A stretch of DNA of 64,000 nucleotides from Cupriavidus basilensis (GTDB lineage: Bacteria > Pseudomonadota > Gammaproteobacteria > Burkholderiales > Burkholderiaceae): positions 2,170,001 through 2,234,000 of the forward strand of contig NZ_CP010536.1 of the NCBI RefSeq assembly GCF_000832305.1, read 5' to 3'. Below are positions 1 to 8,162 of this stretch, piece after piece. Both the position numbers and the translations under genes were made by a program. The stretch's first letter is position 1; every line of letters begins with the position of its first letter. The notes under the pieces were generated by a model. It ran no database searches. It was given only the letters and a program-made list of their open reading frames with translations, and was not told where the DNA came from.

Positions 1-584
1 CTGGGTGGGTAATCCTCCCCATTGCCTCTGATCGGTTGAACCTTCCCGGATACAGTCGCCATCCCCGAGTCGCGTGCCTTTTGCATCGCCAGCTGCCGTA
101 CCGGGCTGGCCCAGGAGTCGACGCCAAGCACTGCAGAATTCCCGTCGGCATACGGTTCGCGCTGGACGACCGGTGCGTAGTTTTCGCGCAACCCGTCGGG
201 CTTGATAGCGTAGCCGGCAACACCTAGCCGGCGCATCGCAGCGACGTGTGCCTCCTTGTCAGTCGCTGGTACCCACCTGACGACGCCGACGGCCTGGATT
301 CCGGCAAAGTCTGCATCGAGATTGACAGCGCCGAGGTAGTCGCGGAAGCTATTGCGGTCCATCGAGCCGCTCGCGACGAACATGCCCTGCACGCCCCGCA
401 GTAGTTGCTCGTACGTCGCCATCCGCTGTTCGATGCGGCTGACAGCGTCACTCATTGCGAAATCGAATTGGGATAGCACTTCATGCCGGGAGGCTTGCCG
501 TTCGTGATCCCAAACTGTCCACGTCACACCGAATCCGGCGAACAGGATCAGAATTGGAAGTAAGACGAGGCGCATCCAGGTCAC
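1..584 (-). CDS. CHASE-domain sensor protein, 5' part (cut by window edge)
   Basis: This reading frame has no stop before the window edge, so only about 194 N-terminal residues are visible. A GTG at 584-582 overlaps the stop of the upstream gene as GTGA; an ATG at 575 is the other possible start. Residues 4-20 from the GTG form a hydrophobic membrane segment (MRLVLLPILILFAGFGVTW). The rest reads like a periplasmic CHASE sensory domain: an EQRM..YEQLLRG..G motif, then FRDYL, then FAGIQAVG.VRWVP. In known proteins CHASE is followed by a second membrane segment and a histidine kinase or GGDEF/EAL output, which lies outside the window. The coupling to a periplasmic binding protein suggests both act in one signalling route; that is inference. 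Confidence 0.8.
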   Translation of the reverse strand, partial: MTWMRLVLLPILILFAGFGVTWTVWDHERQASRHEVLSQFDFAMSDAVSRIEQRMATYEQLLRGVQGMFVASGSMDRNSFRDYLGAVNLDADFAGIQAVGVVRWVPATDKEAHVAAMRRLGVAGYAIKPDGLRENYAPVVQREPYADGNSAVLGVDSWASPVRQLAMQKARDSGMATVSGKVQPIRGNGEDYPP

Positions 585-1375
585 GATGGCGTCTTGAAAT
601 CGACCATGGAATCGATCAGATCCGGGTTGAAATATCTTTCGAATATGCGGCGTACGGTTCCATCTGTGCGCATGCTTTGCACCAACGCACGCCACTTATC
701 CTGCTCGGAGGATGACAGCGCCTTCTTCGACATGATGAGACCGTGCGGGACGGCCGGGTCGCTGAACTCGACAATTGTGGTGACGTCGCGAATCTTCTTT
801 GCATCGAGCGCGGGGTAATCGAAGGGTTCAATGATCATGCCCTGGATACGCCTGAGGACAAGCGCCTCATACAGGGGCTCAAGGCCGCCGGCCTGGCTGA
901 CGCGGTTGACGGGTGCTAGCTTGTCCACCAACTGGTTGGCAGAGTCGCTGTAGCGGAAACTGCGGATGACACCGAGTTGAAGCTGGTCGTTGTGCTCGAA
1001 GTCGGACAGCATACGTATGCCGGCATCCTTGCGTACCAGCAGATAGTATTTGTTGCTGAAGTACCAAGCGAACGACGCGTATTGATTGCGTTCGACGCTT
1101 GCAATGCCGGACAGGCTGAAATCGAGCGCACCGGATTCAATTAGTTTCCAGATACGGGCGCGCGACATGAGACTGACTTTAATCTGGCAGCCGCTGCGGC
1201 GAATCAGTTCATTGGCAAAATCCTTGTCGATACCGGTATCGGTGTCAAGCGAATAGAGCAGGCCGTGATCGTGCAACGCAAGGGTGAATGGGCGTGAGCA
1301 ATCAGGACCGCCCGCGCGTGCGGGGCCTACGCAGCACAGCGCAAGGAGCAAGCCACCAAGTCCACTTCGTATCAC
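581..1375 (-). CDS. Periplasmic substrate-binding protein, SBP family 3-like
   Basis: About 264 residues. The start was placed at GTG 1375 because a GGAGAG ribosome site lies just upstream and the first residues (VIRSGLGGLLLALCCVGPARA) form a Sec signal peptide with an ARA cleavage site; a longer open frame upstream has no such features. The mature part has the family-3 layout: FTLALHDHGLLY, a TGIDKDFANELIRRSGC segment, IESGALDFSLSGIASVERNQY and a closing FERYFNPDL. This family binds amino acids or other small solutes, and in two-component systems often serves as a fused or separate sensor. No ABC permease is visible; the next gene is a CHASE sensor with a GTGA overlap, so a signalling role is more likely than transport. 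The ligand is unknown. Confidence 0.8.
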   Translation of the reverse strand: MIRSGLGGLLLALCCVGPARAGGPDCSRPFTLALHDHGLLYSLDTDTGIDKDFANELIRRSGCQIKVSLMSRARIWKLIESGALDFSLSGIASVERNQYASFAWYFSNKYYLLVRKDAGIRMLSDFEHNDQLQLGVIRSFRYSDSANQLVDKLAPVNRVSQAGGLEPLYEALVLRRIQGMIIEPFDYPALDAKKIRDVTTIVEFSDPAVPHGLIMSKKALSSSEQDKWRALVQSMRTDGTVRRIFERYFNPDLIDSMVDFKTPS

Positions 1376-1683
1376 GGTCTCTCCAGCGTAGTGAGGTTCG
1401 GGTGCAATATTATTATGATCGCCAGCAGGTAATCGAACTTGGTCTTGCAGCGCGCGTATTCCTGGTCGATGGGCCGGATGCTGCCTCGCCAAGGACGGTG
1501 CGTTGCCCTGGAATGCCCCATGATATCGGTTCCAACCCAGCCGGGCATTGTAGATGAATCGCTGGCAACCAAGCCAGCTTCTGGAGCACAGCGGAGCCAT
1601 CCTCCGCCTCCCCCACCACTACCGGAACTTGGTGCTCCCGCCCAGGACTCTTGTCTGGGTTCTGGCTCTTCGGCAGTGGTCAG
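1376..1683. other. Non-coding or degenerate stretch
   Basis: Several frames stay open here for 60-90 codons but none has a convincing ribosome site or recognisable domain. It probably contains the promoter of the binding protein and decayed DNA. Nothing further can be supported. Confidence 0.4.
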
Positions 1684-1955
1684 CTATTGCTTCGTAGCGA
1701 CTCCCCGGAAAGGTTCCACCGTCTGCCCGGCGTGGACCGCCCGCTGCAGCCAGTCCAGTATGGCGCCGCGCCCGCACCTCGGCGCCGGCCACGGCGGCTT
1801 CCTGCGCCATCACCTGCACGGCCGCCAGTTCGGCGCGCAGGTCCGCTGCCGGCTGCTCGCCCTTCTGGCGCAGCGCTCGGTGGCGCTGGCACGCTCCTGC
1901 GCGACGGCCACCTGCTCGCGGGTGCGCTCCAGTTCCGTCGAGAGCGGCACGGTTG
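1684..1955 (-). pseudogene. KfrA-like coiled-coil protein, decayed C-terminal part
   Basis: Read in three shifting frames on the minus strand, this gives the coiled-coil pieces ELERTREQVAVAQERASATE, then DLRAELAAVQVMAQEAAVAG, then AILDWLQRAVHAGQTVEPF ending at a TAG near 1684. The first piece matches another fragment at 58484-58692 nearly residue for residue. KfrA-type proteins have an N-terminal helix-turn-helix and a long Ala/Glu-rich coiled coil, and are found on plasmids and integrative elements. At least two frameshifts separate the pieces and the N-terminal DNA-binding domain is missing. The KfrA assignment rests on recall of the family, not on a search. Confidence 0.5.
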
Positions 1956-2290
1956 CCTTAGTATCGCGCAGTTCCCACCTTTTCCGAAGCCGGTATCACC
2001 ATGTCGAGCGGTGCGTTCTGGTACGGCGTAGCCGTCCCTCGCGGTACTCTGCGGAATGTCCAGGAGCGGCTGCGAGTGGACCTGCAGACGGTCCTGTAGA
2101 ATTCTGAAGTTCACAATACGCTCGCCGAACAAGCTATTGTTGTCGGGCATGGTCACGCCGAGCATTTCCGCCAGTGCGTGGGTGCCGAGATCGCACAGTA
2201 GTGGCAACTGGCAAAAGACGCGCGAATGAAGCTGGATTAGGCTGCCTTATCTGGTCCACGAGTCGTTTTATCTTGCGCCCTTGGTGTGCT
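1956..2290. other. Unassigned stretch between KfrA-like remnant and P450 gene
   Basis: A minus-strand frame from about 2207 reads an unrecognised peptide (ALAEMLGVTMPDNNSLFGER and following) before running into the KfrA-like remnant in the wrong frame. It has no clear ribosome site. It could be the fragment of another broken gene; no function can be given. Confidence 0.35.
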
Positions 2291-3622
2291 TCAAGGGAGG
2301 CAGCGTATCTGCAGACTAGCGAGTCCCCGATAGACGGGGTTCCCGTTCCAATGTGGACTGGCATCCAGGAGCGCTAGCTCGGGCCAGCGGGCTGACAGCG
2401 CCCGAAACACAATCTCTGCCTCCATCAACGTTAGCGCGGCGCCAATGCAAAAATGCGGGCCATGTCCGAAAGACAAATGCGAGCCCTCCCGCCGGGAGAT
2501 ATCCAGGCTGTCCGGGTTGCTGTAGCGCGCCGGATCGCGATTGGCAGCGCCGATCAGAGGGACCACTAGTTCCCCGCGCCGCAGCCGGCGCCCATGCAGG
2601 ACCACGTCCGTGGTGACCCGCCGGCCTGTGTATTGGACCGGACTCTCGTAGCGCAACAGCTCGCGCAAGGCATTCGGCAGCAACTCGGGAGCCCGCTGCA
2701 GGCGCCGCCATTGATCCGGATGGCTCAGCAAGGCATACAGTCCATTGCCGAGCAGATTGCGCGTCGTCTCATGTCCCGCGAACAGAAGCATGGCGCATTG
2801 CGCCAACAGTTCGGCCCCGGACTCCACCTCGCCGCTGGCCTCGGCTCGCAGCAGGTGCCCGATCAAATCGTCACCCGCTGCGTCCAGCACCGTTGCCCCT
2901 TGCTCCCGGCGCCGCGCGAGCATTGCCTCGAAGGCGGCACTCAGCTTGAGCAGGCTGACCTGCGCTTGTCGTTTTAGCCCCTGATCAGGATCCGGTGCGC
3001 CGATGAAGGCGGCCAGATCCTCGGACCAGGCCAGGAATTCCGGCTGGTCGGCCGCGTCCATGCCGAGCAACCGCGCAATCACCATTGCCGGGAGCGGCCT
3101 GGCAATCCTCTCCATGAAATCGAACGGCCCTGCTTCGTCAATGCCACTCATCAATCCGGCCACCATGTGCTCGATCGCGCCTGCGCTGGCGCGTAGGGTT
3201 GACGGCCGGAAGCCGGCATTGAGCACCTGCCGCAGGCGCGTGTGATCCGGTGCGTCGAGAAATAGCATCGCCCGGCTGAACAGGCGCTGGAAGGGACAGA
3301 GCGTCTGGCGCGATTCCTCGTTGCCACGCATCACCCAGCCACCCGTGCGCCGCGCTGAGTAAAGGGGATCGCGCAGCACGGCCTCAACGTCGTCGTGCCT
3401 GGTCAGCAACCAGGCACCGCCGAAGAACTCCTCGCTCCAATGGATAGGGCCAGCCTCACGCAGCTCGCGATAGAGAGGATAGGGATCGTGCAAGAATGTG
3501 GCGTCAACGAATGGGCGACAGGACGCTGGCTTCTCGATCACCGCTTCCGTTTGCGCCTCAGCCTCCATTTGGGCGTGCATGCCGAGCCTGGCGAATGTGG
3601 CGAGACGGGCCGGCGCGCTCAT
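2291..3622 (-). CDS. Cytochrome P450 (CYP), coupled to BioF-type enzyme
   Basis: The 443-residue length is typical of soluble bacterial P450s and there is no membrane anchor. Visible motifs in order: the I-helix oxygen-activation motif AGHETT, the K-helix ExxR within RELLRYESP, and the heme-binding loop [13 protein letters not shown] with the Cys ligand. The ATG at 3622 overlaps the stop of the upstream BioF-type gene by four bases (ATGA), so the two are translationally coupled. Known soluble P450s next to bioF include Bacillus BioI, which cleaves acyl-ACP to pimeloyl units for biotin synthesis. That role is possible here but other biotin genes are absent, so a different oxidation of the BioF product is equally possible. 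No ferredoxin partner is adjacent. Confidence 0.9.
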   Translation of the reverse strand: MSAPARLATFARLGMHAQMEAEAQTEAVIEKPASCRPFVDATFLHDPYPLYRELREAGPIHWSEEFFGGAWLLTRHDDVEAVLRDPLYSARRTGGWVMRGNEESRQTLCPFQRLFSRAMLFLDAPDHTRLRQVLNAGFRPSTLRASAGAIEHMVAGLMSGIDEAGPFDFMERIARPLPAMVIARLLGMDAADQPEFLAWSEDLAAFIGAPDPDQGLKRQAQVSLLKLSAAFEAMLARRREQGATVLDAAGDDLIGHLLRAEASGEVESGAELLAQCAMLLFAGHETTRNLLGNGLYALLSHPDQWRRLQRAPELLPNALRELLRYESPVQYTGRRVTTDVVLHGRRLRRGELVVPLIGAANRDPARYSNPDSLDISRREGSHLSFGHGPHFCIGAALTLMEAEIVFRALSARWPELALLDASPHWNGNPVYRGLASLQIRCLP

Positions 3623-4842
3623 GCCGCCTCCCGCTGCGCCACGATGGCAGACAGGCAGTCCAGCAAGCGCGCTATGTCGCCCGCCGTGTGCGCTGCCGAG
3701 AGCGCAATGCGCAAGCGCGCCGTGCCTTCCGGTACCGTTGGCGGCCGGATGGCAGTGACGCGGATGCCGTCAGCTTCCAGCGCGGCGGAGAGGGCCATGG
3801 CAGCGGCATTGCCTCCTACGATCAGTGGTTGGATAGGCGTATCGCTATCGGCCAGCTGCCAGCCGGCCTCCGCATGGCAGGCCAGTAATGTTTCCAGGCC
3901 TGCTCGCAGCTGTCCGATAAGTTGCGCCACATGGGCGCGGCGCCGACGCCCCTCCGCGCCCGCGATCAGCGCCAGGCTAGCCAGCAGCGCATGCGCTGCG
4001 GCCGGTGGCGCGGCCGTCGTGTAGATATAGGGCCGTGCCACGTTGACCAAATGCTCCACGATGGTTGCGTGCGCAGCCACGAAGGCGCCGGCTACGCCGG
4101 CGGCCTTGCCCAGCGTGCCGATGTAGATGAAGCGTTCGGAGGCCAGTGCCAGATGCTCCAGCACGCCGCGACCGCTCTCCCCCAGCACGCCAAAGCCGTG
4201 GGCGTCGTCGACGACGATCCAGGCATCGTGGCGTTCGGCCAATGCCAGCAATTCGACCAGCGGGGCAATGTCACCGTCCATGCTGAATACGCTGTCGGTG
4301 ACGATCAGCTTGAGGGGGCTGTCGCTACCGGCCAGCAGTCTCGCCAGCGCAGTGGTGTTGCCGTGCGGGTAGCGTTTTACATGGGCGCGTGCCAGAAGCG
4401 CCCCGTCGATCAGCGAGGCATGGTTGAGCTTGTCGCAGAACAGGGTAGCGCCGGCCGTGCCCAACGCGCTCAGCACTGCCATGTTTGCCATGTAGCCGCT
4501 ACAGAAATAGAGCGCCTGCGCGCCGGGGATATGTGAATCCAGCCACCGCGCCAACTCGTTCTCCAGATGGTCGTGGGCCAACGAGTGCCCGTTAACCACG
4601 TGGGATGCCCCGCTGCCCGCGCCATAGCGGTAAGCGCCCTCGGCAAAGGCGGAGATAACCGTGGGATGGTTGGCCAGCCCAAGGTAGTCGTTGCTGCAAA
4701 AACTCAACAGCGTGCGGGGCTCGCCGCATCCATGGCTGACCTCCTGATGCGGCGCGCAGGCTGTGTGTGTGACGCGCCGCCTGCGCGTCATGGCGCGTTC
4801 GGCACGCTCGGCGGCGGCCTGGGTGAGTCGGTCAAGCAGCAT
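3619..4842 (-). CDS. bioF: 8-amino-7-oxononanoate synthase-type alpha-oxoamine synthase
   Basis: PLP enzyme of the alpha-oxoamine synthase family, which joins an amino acid to an acyl thioester with loss of CO2. Visible features: [16 protein letters not shown] near the N-terminus, the HASLIDG region, [15 protein letters not shown], the cofactor-contact [12 protein letters not shown], and the PLP lysine in [15 protein letters not shown]. With a start at ATG 4842 the protein is 407 residues, slightly longer than usual BioF; ATG 4896 is an alternative, and neither has a strong ribosome site. The downstream P450 overlaps by four bases. The sequence resembles BioF more than 5-aminolevulinate synthase or CqsA/LqsA autoinducer synthases, but the neighbourhood lacks bioA, bioB and bioD, so the product may not be biotin. 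Confidence 0.85.
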   Translation of the reverse strand: MLLDRLTQAAAERAERAMTRRRRVTHTACAPHQEVSHGCGEPRTLLSFCSNDYLGLANHPTVISAFAEGAYRYGAGSGASHVVNGHSLAHDHLENELARWLDSHIPGAQALYFCSGYMANMAVLSALGTAGATLFCDKLNHASLIDGALLARAHVKRYPHGNTTALARLLAGSDSPLKLIVTDSVFSMDGDIAPLVELLALAERHDAWIVVDDAHGFGVLGESGRGVLEHLALASERFIYIGTLGKAAGVAGAFVAAHATIVEHLVNVARPYIYTTAAPPAAAHALLASLALIAGAEGRRRRAHVAQLIGQLRAGLETLLACHAEAGWQLADSDTPIQPLIVGGNAAAMALSAALEADGIRVTAIRPPTVPEGTARLRIALSAAHTAGDIARLLDCLSAIVAQREAA

Positions 4843-5015
4843 GGCAGCATCGGTGGACGATTGGGAAATGCATCTTAGATGCGTACCCGCGCTCATGGCA
4901 AACCGGACTACCAGAACATTTTGCTGACGTGTTGCATGAAGAAGGCGGGGAAATTGCGTGAAATTCCGCGTATTGTGCCGAATGACACCCATTAGCCGGT
5001 GCACTCTGGATGCCG

Positions 5016-5243
5016 CTATGCCTCGCCCGCCATGTATTCCTGATCGAGGTGGTCGAATAGCGCTTTGTTCACCAGCCGCTGGCGCTCGTTGAACGATACG
5101 ACCAGCGACGGATCCTCGTCCAGCCGCCCCCCGCTGTCGCGCAGTTCGGCCAGCGCCTGCTGTATGCCATCGGCCGGTCGACAAAGTCGAAGTTGCAAGC
5201 CTTCGTCAGATACTCCGCTGGAGGCGAAGCTCGCTGCCGTCAT
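5016..5243 (-). CDS. Small protein of unknown function upstream of bioF-like gene
   Basis: 75 residues. A strong AGGAGG lies 11 bases before the ATG, which supports translation. The sequence is acidic and Leu-rich ([18 protein letters not shown], then [20 protein letters not shown]), predicted largely helical, without membrane segments, signal peptide or cysteine pattern. It is not recognised. It lies about 170 bases upstream of the BioF-type gene on the same strand and could be the first gene of that operon; a carrier or regulatory role would be guesswork. Confidence 0.55.
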   Translation of the reverse strand: MTAASFASSGVSDEGLQLRLCRPADGIQQALAELRDSGGRLDEDPSLVVSFNERQRLVNKALFDHLDQEYMAGEA

Positions 5244-5308
5244 TTTATGAAGAACCTCCTGTGGGCGGTCCGCGTCGACTCCAAGGATTTGCGAATAGGT
5301 AGCTCTGT

Positions 5309-5340
5309 CTAGTGCCGGCCCCAGCTAGTGCCGGCCCCAG
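5309..5340. repeat. Perfect 16-bp tandem duplication
   Basis: The unit CTAGTGCCGGCCCCAG occurs twice in direct succession (5309-5324 and 5325-5340), exactly at the left edge of the truncated SRAP gene. This looks like a scar of the deletion or insertion that removed the gene's N-terminal half. Confidence 0.9.
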
Positions 5341-5656
5341 CTTCTACGAGCCGAACTACGAGGCCGGACCCAAGTCCTTGCGCTGGCGGATCTGGCTGAA
5401 GGACGAGCCGGAGTTCGCCATCGCCGGCCGGTGGCGGGATTGGTAAGACGGCGCGCTCTCGTTCACCATGCGGACCATCGACTCGGACAAGCATCCGCTG
5501 ATGAACCGCTTCCATGCACCGGGCAAGGATAAACGAATGATCGTCATCGTGCCGCGGGCGGAGTGGGATGACTGGATGACGTGCCGGGACCCGGAGCGGG
5601 CGCGCAGCTTCATGCGGGCCTGCCAGCACGAGCTCATGGATGCAGAGCCGCCACCG
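5339..5656 (+). pseudogene. SOS response-associated peptidase (SRAP/HMCES family), C-terminal fragment
   Basis: Translation gives SFYEPNYEAGPKSLRWRIW, then LKDEPEFAIAGRWRDW, an in-frame TAA at 5444-5446, and then the same frame continues with DGALSFTMRTIDSDKHPLMN and RFHAPGKDKRMIVIVPRAEW. SRAP proteins cap abasic sites in single-stranded DNA through an N-terminal Cys. Here the N-terminal half with that Cys is missing, one sense codon has become a stop, and the end runs into the spanin gene on the opposite strand. It cannot make a working protein. SRAP genes are common passengers of phages and mobile elements. Confidence 0.75.
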
Positions 5657-5933
5657 CGCGGCTCTCGGCCTGCGCCAGCGCCGCGGCAACCTGGCCCGCA
5701 CGCTCGGCCGCCGCCGCCTTCAGCGCCGCCGCGGCGCCGTTGGCCTTATCCACGTCAGCTGTACAGCGCTCGTTGGCGTCCTGCACCCGACCGGCGCGTT
5801 CGGTGGCCGCCTGCAGCGCTTGAGCGGCGGCGTCCGTCCACGGTGCGAAATACAGCAGATAGGCCAGCATCACCGCGAGCACGGCGCCAAGCAGCGCCGC
5901 CAGCCCACAGGCGCCCCAGATGACCGTCTTCAT
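5634..5933 (-). CDS. Rz-like inner-membrane spanin (phage lysis), C-terminus probably lost
   Basis: 99 residues with one N-terminal membrane segment (AALLGAVLAVMLAYLLYF) followed by a long Ala/Glu coiled coil (QALQAATERAGRVQDANERC, then AAAALKAAAAERAGQVAAAL). This is the layout of Rz i-spanins, which link inner and outer membrane during phage lysis. The ATG region touches the end of the holin gene. The last ten or so residues fall at the junction with the SRAP fragment, so the native C-terminus is likely missing. It is part of a decayed prophage lysis cassette and is probably not functional. Confidence 0.65.
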   Translation of the reverse strand: MKTVIWGACGLAALLGAVLAVMLAYLLYFAPWTDAAAQALQAATERAGRVQDANERCTADVDKANGAAAALKAAAAERAGQVAAALAQAESRAVAALHP

Positions 5934-6213
5934 TTCCCGCCCCCCCCTGGCGCAGCCTGCGCTTCAGCCACACCTCGATGTACTGCGAGCCAACAATGCC
6001 AGGGCCGCTGCCAATGCCATAGAGCGCCAGCGGCGGCGGCTCCGGAAACTGGATCAGGCCCACGCCAGCAATTATCGACGTGGCCGCGCCCAGGAGTGCC
6101 CGGCTGATGATCAGCCGGAATGTCAGGTGTTCATCGCTCACAAGCAGCTTCCCCAGGGCAATCATCGCGTCCATTGCGATCAGCATCGCCAGGCTCTTTT
6201 CGTGCTCTTGCAT
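5755..6213 (-). CDS. Phage holin-like membrane protein with a probable frameshifted end
   Basis: The first ~100 residues fit a small phage holin: MQEHEKSLAMLIAMDAMIAL, then FRLIISRALLGAATSIIAGVGLI, an LALYGIGSGPGIVGSQYIE stretch and a basic tail RRLRQ. Holins make pores that release the endolysin. After the basic tail comes a run of eight G (minus strand, near 5940-5948); with one more or two fewer G the frame would stop at a TGA overlapping the spanin ATG as ATGA, the usual lysis-gene arrangement. As sequenced, the frame instead continues 50 residues through the spanin gene in a shadow frame. The gene is therefore probably frameshifted. Confidence 0.65.
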   Translation of the reverse strand: MQEHEKSLAMLIAMDAMIALGKLLVSDEHLTFRLIISRALLGAATSIIAGVGLIQFPEPPPLALYGIGSGPGIVGSQYIEVWLKRRLRQGGAGNEDGHLGRLWAGGAAWRRARGDAGLSAVFRTVDGRRRSSAAGGHRTRRSGAGRQRALYS

Positions 6214-6225
6214 GTACCCTCCCTG

Positions 6226-6807
6226 TTATCCCCTGATGAATTGCTTTGCGCGGGCCCAACGCTCCTTGCGGTCCGCTAGCCCATTGGTGCCGCCGTTGAT
6301 CTTGCGTGTCAGCGCCTCGAAGTCACCGGCATCTGCCAGCGCATTTAGATTGCGGCTTGCCCAGAACCAGCACGCCGAGCGCGCGGCCAGCGCATCGCCC
6401 TCGAGCATTGCCGGTGCCGCCTCCGGGTCGAAGCCAAGGGCGGCACCACATGCACGGTGGTTCGCGCGCCCGGTGATCTGGATAAGCCCACGGCCCATGA
6501 AGCGCTTGCCGTCTCCTGGCTGGCTGTTGCCCAGCTCGAATGGTCTCTGGTTGCGGCCGGTCTTGTCCGCCAGCGGCTACCGCGCCGACAGGTCGCGCTC
6601 GCAGCGCATCTGCGCTGGGGTCGGCCCCCACAGTTCGCGTGTGAGCGAGAAGCCCAGCGACTTGTGGCCGGTCGGCGCGATCCACGCGGCAACACGCGCC
6701 GGCGACAGGATGCCGAACTCCAACGGCGCCGGCTCGACGTGTGGCCACCAGCGTGCCGAGAGCGCCGGCGATAGGCCGGCAGCGGCCTAGAAGACTTGTT
6801 GGTCCAT
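6226..6807 (-). pseudogene. Phage endolysin, glycoside hydrolase family 19-like, broken by two stop codons
   Basis: From ATG 6807 one frame reads MDQQVF, a TAG, then AAAGLSPALSARWWPHVEPA and FGILSPARVAAWIAPTGHKS, a second TAG, then PFELGNSQPGDGKRFMGRGL and IQITGRANHRACGAALGFDP to a stop at 6226. The GRGLIQITGR.NH block and the downstream RSACWFWASRNLNALADAGD block are hallmarks of GH19 chitinase-like endolysins, which cut cell-wall glycan. A downstream ATG at 6498 could start a 90-residue fragment, but the N-terminal catalytic Glu region would be missing. Together with the holin and spanin it is the fossil of a prophage lysis cassette. Confidence 0.8.
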
Positions 6808-6825
6808 GCGGACTCCGGCAAAGAA

Positions 6826-6847
6826 AAAGCCACCCAAAGGTGGCTTT
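6826..6847 (-). terminator. Hairpin terminator
   Basis: Nine-base stem AAAGCCACC / GGTGGCTTT with a four-base loop. On the minus strand it is followed by a T-rich run (TTTTTCTTT), as in intrinsic terminators. It sits between the hypothetical gene at 7128-7391 and the endolysin remnant. Confidence 0.65.
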
Positions 6848-7025
6848 GTGCGTGGACGAGCGCGCGTGGAATGAAGAGGCATGCACTTGGCCCACCGCTT
6901 AATATTTTTAAGCGTTGGCCGACAACAACAAGAGAATTAGACGCCGCCTATATCAGATATTGATATGTTTAAATTCACGCCTCGCAGCGGTAGCTGCTTC
7001 ACCTTTAGCGCCGCTGCGCAGGATC

Positions 7026-7063
7026 GGACTGGACGCCCCCGCGCGGTCCGGTCTTTTTTTTGC
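7026..7063 (+). terminator. Possible plus-strand terminator with T8
   Basis: An imperfect GC-rich dyad (GGACTGGAC... / ...GCGGTCCGGTC) is followed by eight T. It would stop plus-strand transcription, but no plus-strand gene is intact here, so it may be a leftover of the prophage. A related AGCCACC/GGTGGCT hairpin sits at 7084-7101. Confidence 0.5.
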
Positions 7064-7127
7064 GCATGCAATGGGCATGAAAGAGCCACCCGAAGGTGGC
7101 TACTGGCTATGGCTGCTGACGCGGCTA

Positions 7128-7391
7128 CTAGCCGACTTCCGCTTGAAACGCTACCTGCTGCGCGGCGGCATATCCGAGGATCGACACACCATCGTTATCT
7201 AGTTTCCTTGGCTGCACCGACAGTTCAACCATCGGTGTATCCGGATACATCTTTGCGAGAATTTCGTCCGCATCATCCCTCGATTCGAATGGACCGAAGT
7301 GAACAACTCGCGGTCCGGTGACTACGGCGAACAACCACTCTCCTGTGCCTAGCGGGTACATCACCGCCAGTGAGCGCTCATGCCGATACAT
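7128..7391 (-). CDS. Hypothetical protein, 87 residues
   Basis: The start at ATG 7391 is favoured over an upstream one because GGAGG lies five bases before it. The protein begins MYRHERSLAVMYPLGTGEWL and contains FGPFESRDDADEILAKMYPD, which suggests a small alpha/beta fold; no signal peptide, membrane segment or known motif is visible. It is not recognised. It sits alone between the decayed prophage cassette and insertion-sequence remnants. Confidence 0.55.
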   Translation of the reverse strand: MYRHERSLAVMYPLGTGEWLFAVVTGPRVVHFGPFESRDDADEILAKMYPDTPMVELSVQPRKLDNDGVSILGYAAAQQVAFQAEVG

Positions 7392-7518
7392 ATTTGCCTC
7401 CAGACCTTTTCGTGACCTCCAACATCTATATCGTAGGAAATCCGCTTGGAGCAGCAAGTATCGTCAAGCCCACACCCGATATGGTGTGCCTGGCTCGAGC
7501 GTGACAAACTCGTGGTTA

Positions 7519-7702
7519 GCCAAGTTTCCAGCGCTTCAGGATCTAGTCGGCTTCGATTTCAGTTGCGTTGAAATGAACGAGGCACTCGTGCGGTAACTCT
7601 ATCGATGCGAATTCCTCGAGTCTGCCCACAACGTCGTCCTTGTGGGCGGGCCCGGCACGGTTAAAACGCACATCGGCACCGCTATCGGTGCGCAAGCCGT
7701 GG
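7519..7702 (+). pseudogene. IS21-family IstB helper ATPase, fragment
   Basis: The frame reads WLAKFPALQDLVGFDFSCVE, then MNEALVR, an in-frame TAA, then LYRCEFLESAHNVVLVGGPG and TVKTHIGTAIGAQAVE. This is the Walker A region of IstB (normally GPGTGKTH; here the Gly before Lys is Val). The remainder of istB and all of istA are absent. It is a dead remnant of an IS21-type element. Confidence 0.75.
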
Positions 7703-7721
7703 AAGTAACGGCCACCTCAGC

Positions 7722-7935
7722 ATGGTGGTACAGGGCCTAGGTATTGGTCAGCTCTACCGTTCAACCATACCCACCCCAATCTCTCAAGGGCTTCTGGTCC
7801 TTCTCCTCCCGAGTGGAAGACACCAACCGCACCAGTTTCGCTTTTTATCCACCCTCGGCCAAGAAGAATCGCAGGGTTCCCGTTTTCATCGACTGGATCG
7901 TGGCACGGCTTGAGCAGCGCTCTGCATTACACTGA
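7722..7935 (+). pseudogene. LysR-type regulator, C-terminal fragment with frameshift
   Basis: Two frames are needed: MVVQGLGIGQLYRSTIPTPI continuing to LLLPS, then after a shift FAFYPPSAKKNRRVPVFIDW and IVARLEQR. This is the closing segment of the LysR effector-binding domain (G.GI..LP......G.L...LP......Y.....R...VR.FIDFL). The DNA-binding half is missing. Confidence 0.65.
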
Positions 7936-7952
7936 CCCAATGCGTCGAGCAA

Positions 7953-8162
7953 CTAACGGCTGCAGGCGTAGATCAGAAAGTCGCGAACTGCGGTGGCGGA
8001 TTGCGAGAGTTCCACATCCTTCCGCCAAAGCAGGACAACTTCCATATCTGGCGGTGGGGAGCCAAACGGCCGCGCTTCAATCTCTTTGCCCTCAAGCGAC
8101 CATGGGCGATACACCATATCGCGCTTTGTTCCTCTAGAAGATTCGACCCGCGCGGCACTCAC
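7953..8162 (-). pseudogene. Second LysR-type regulator C-terminal fragment
   Basis: The minus-strand frame reads MVYRPWSLEGKEIEARPFGS, then PPPDMEVVLLWRKDVELSQS and ATAVRDFLIYACSR. The pattern (effector-domain end, W+D..LS..A.A..DF) fits the C-terminus of a LysR protein. No helix-turn-helix lies upstream; at 8163 the similarity stops abruptly. Together with the neighbouring fragment on the other strand it marks a recombination scar. Confidence 0.55.

Noticed and set aside
3619..4842. Identification of the BioF-type enzyme as a CqsA/LqsA autoinducer synthase
   Set aside because: The motif order and [15 protein letters not shown] agree better with BioF; the idea is kept only as an alternative product.
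6080..6790. 236-codon plus-strand frame across holin and endolysin
   Set aside because: Low-complexity Ser/Arg/Ala shadow of the minus-strand phage genes.
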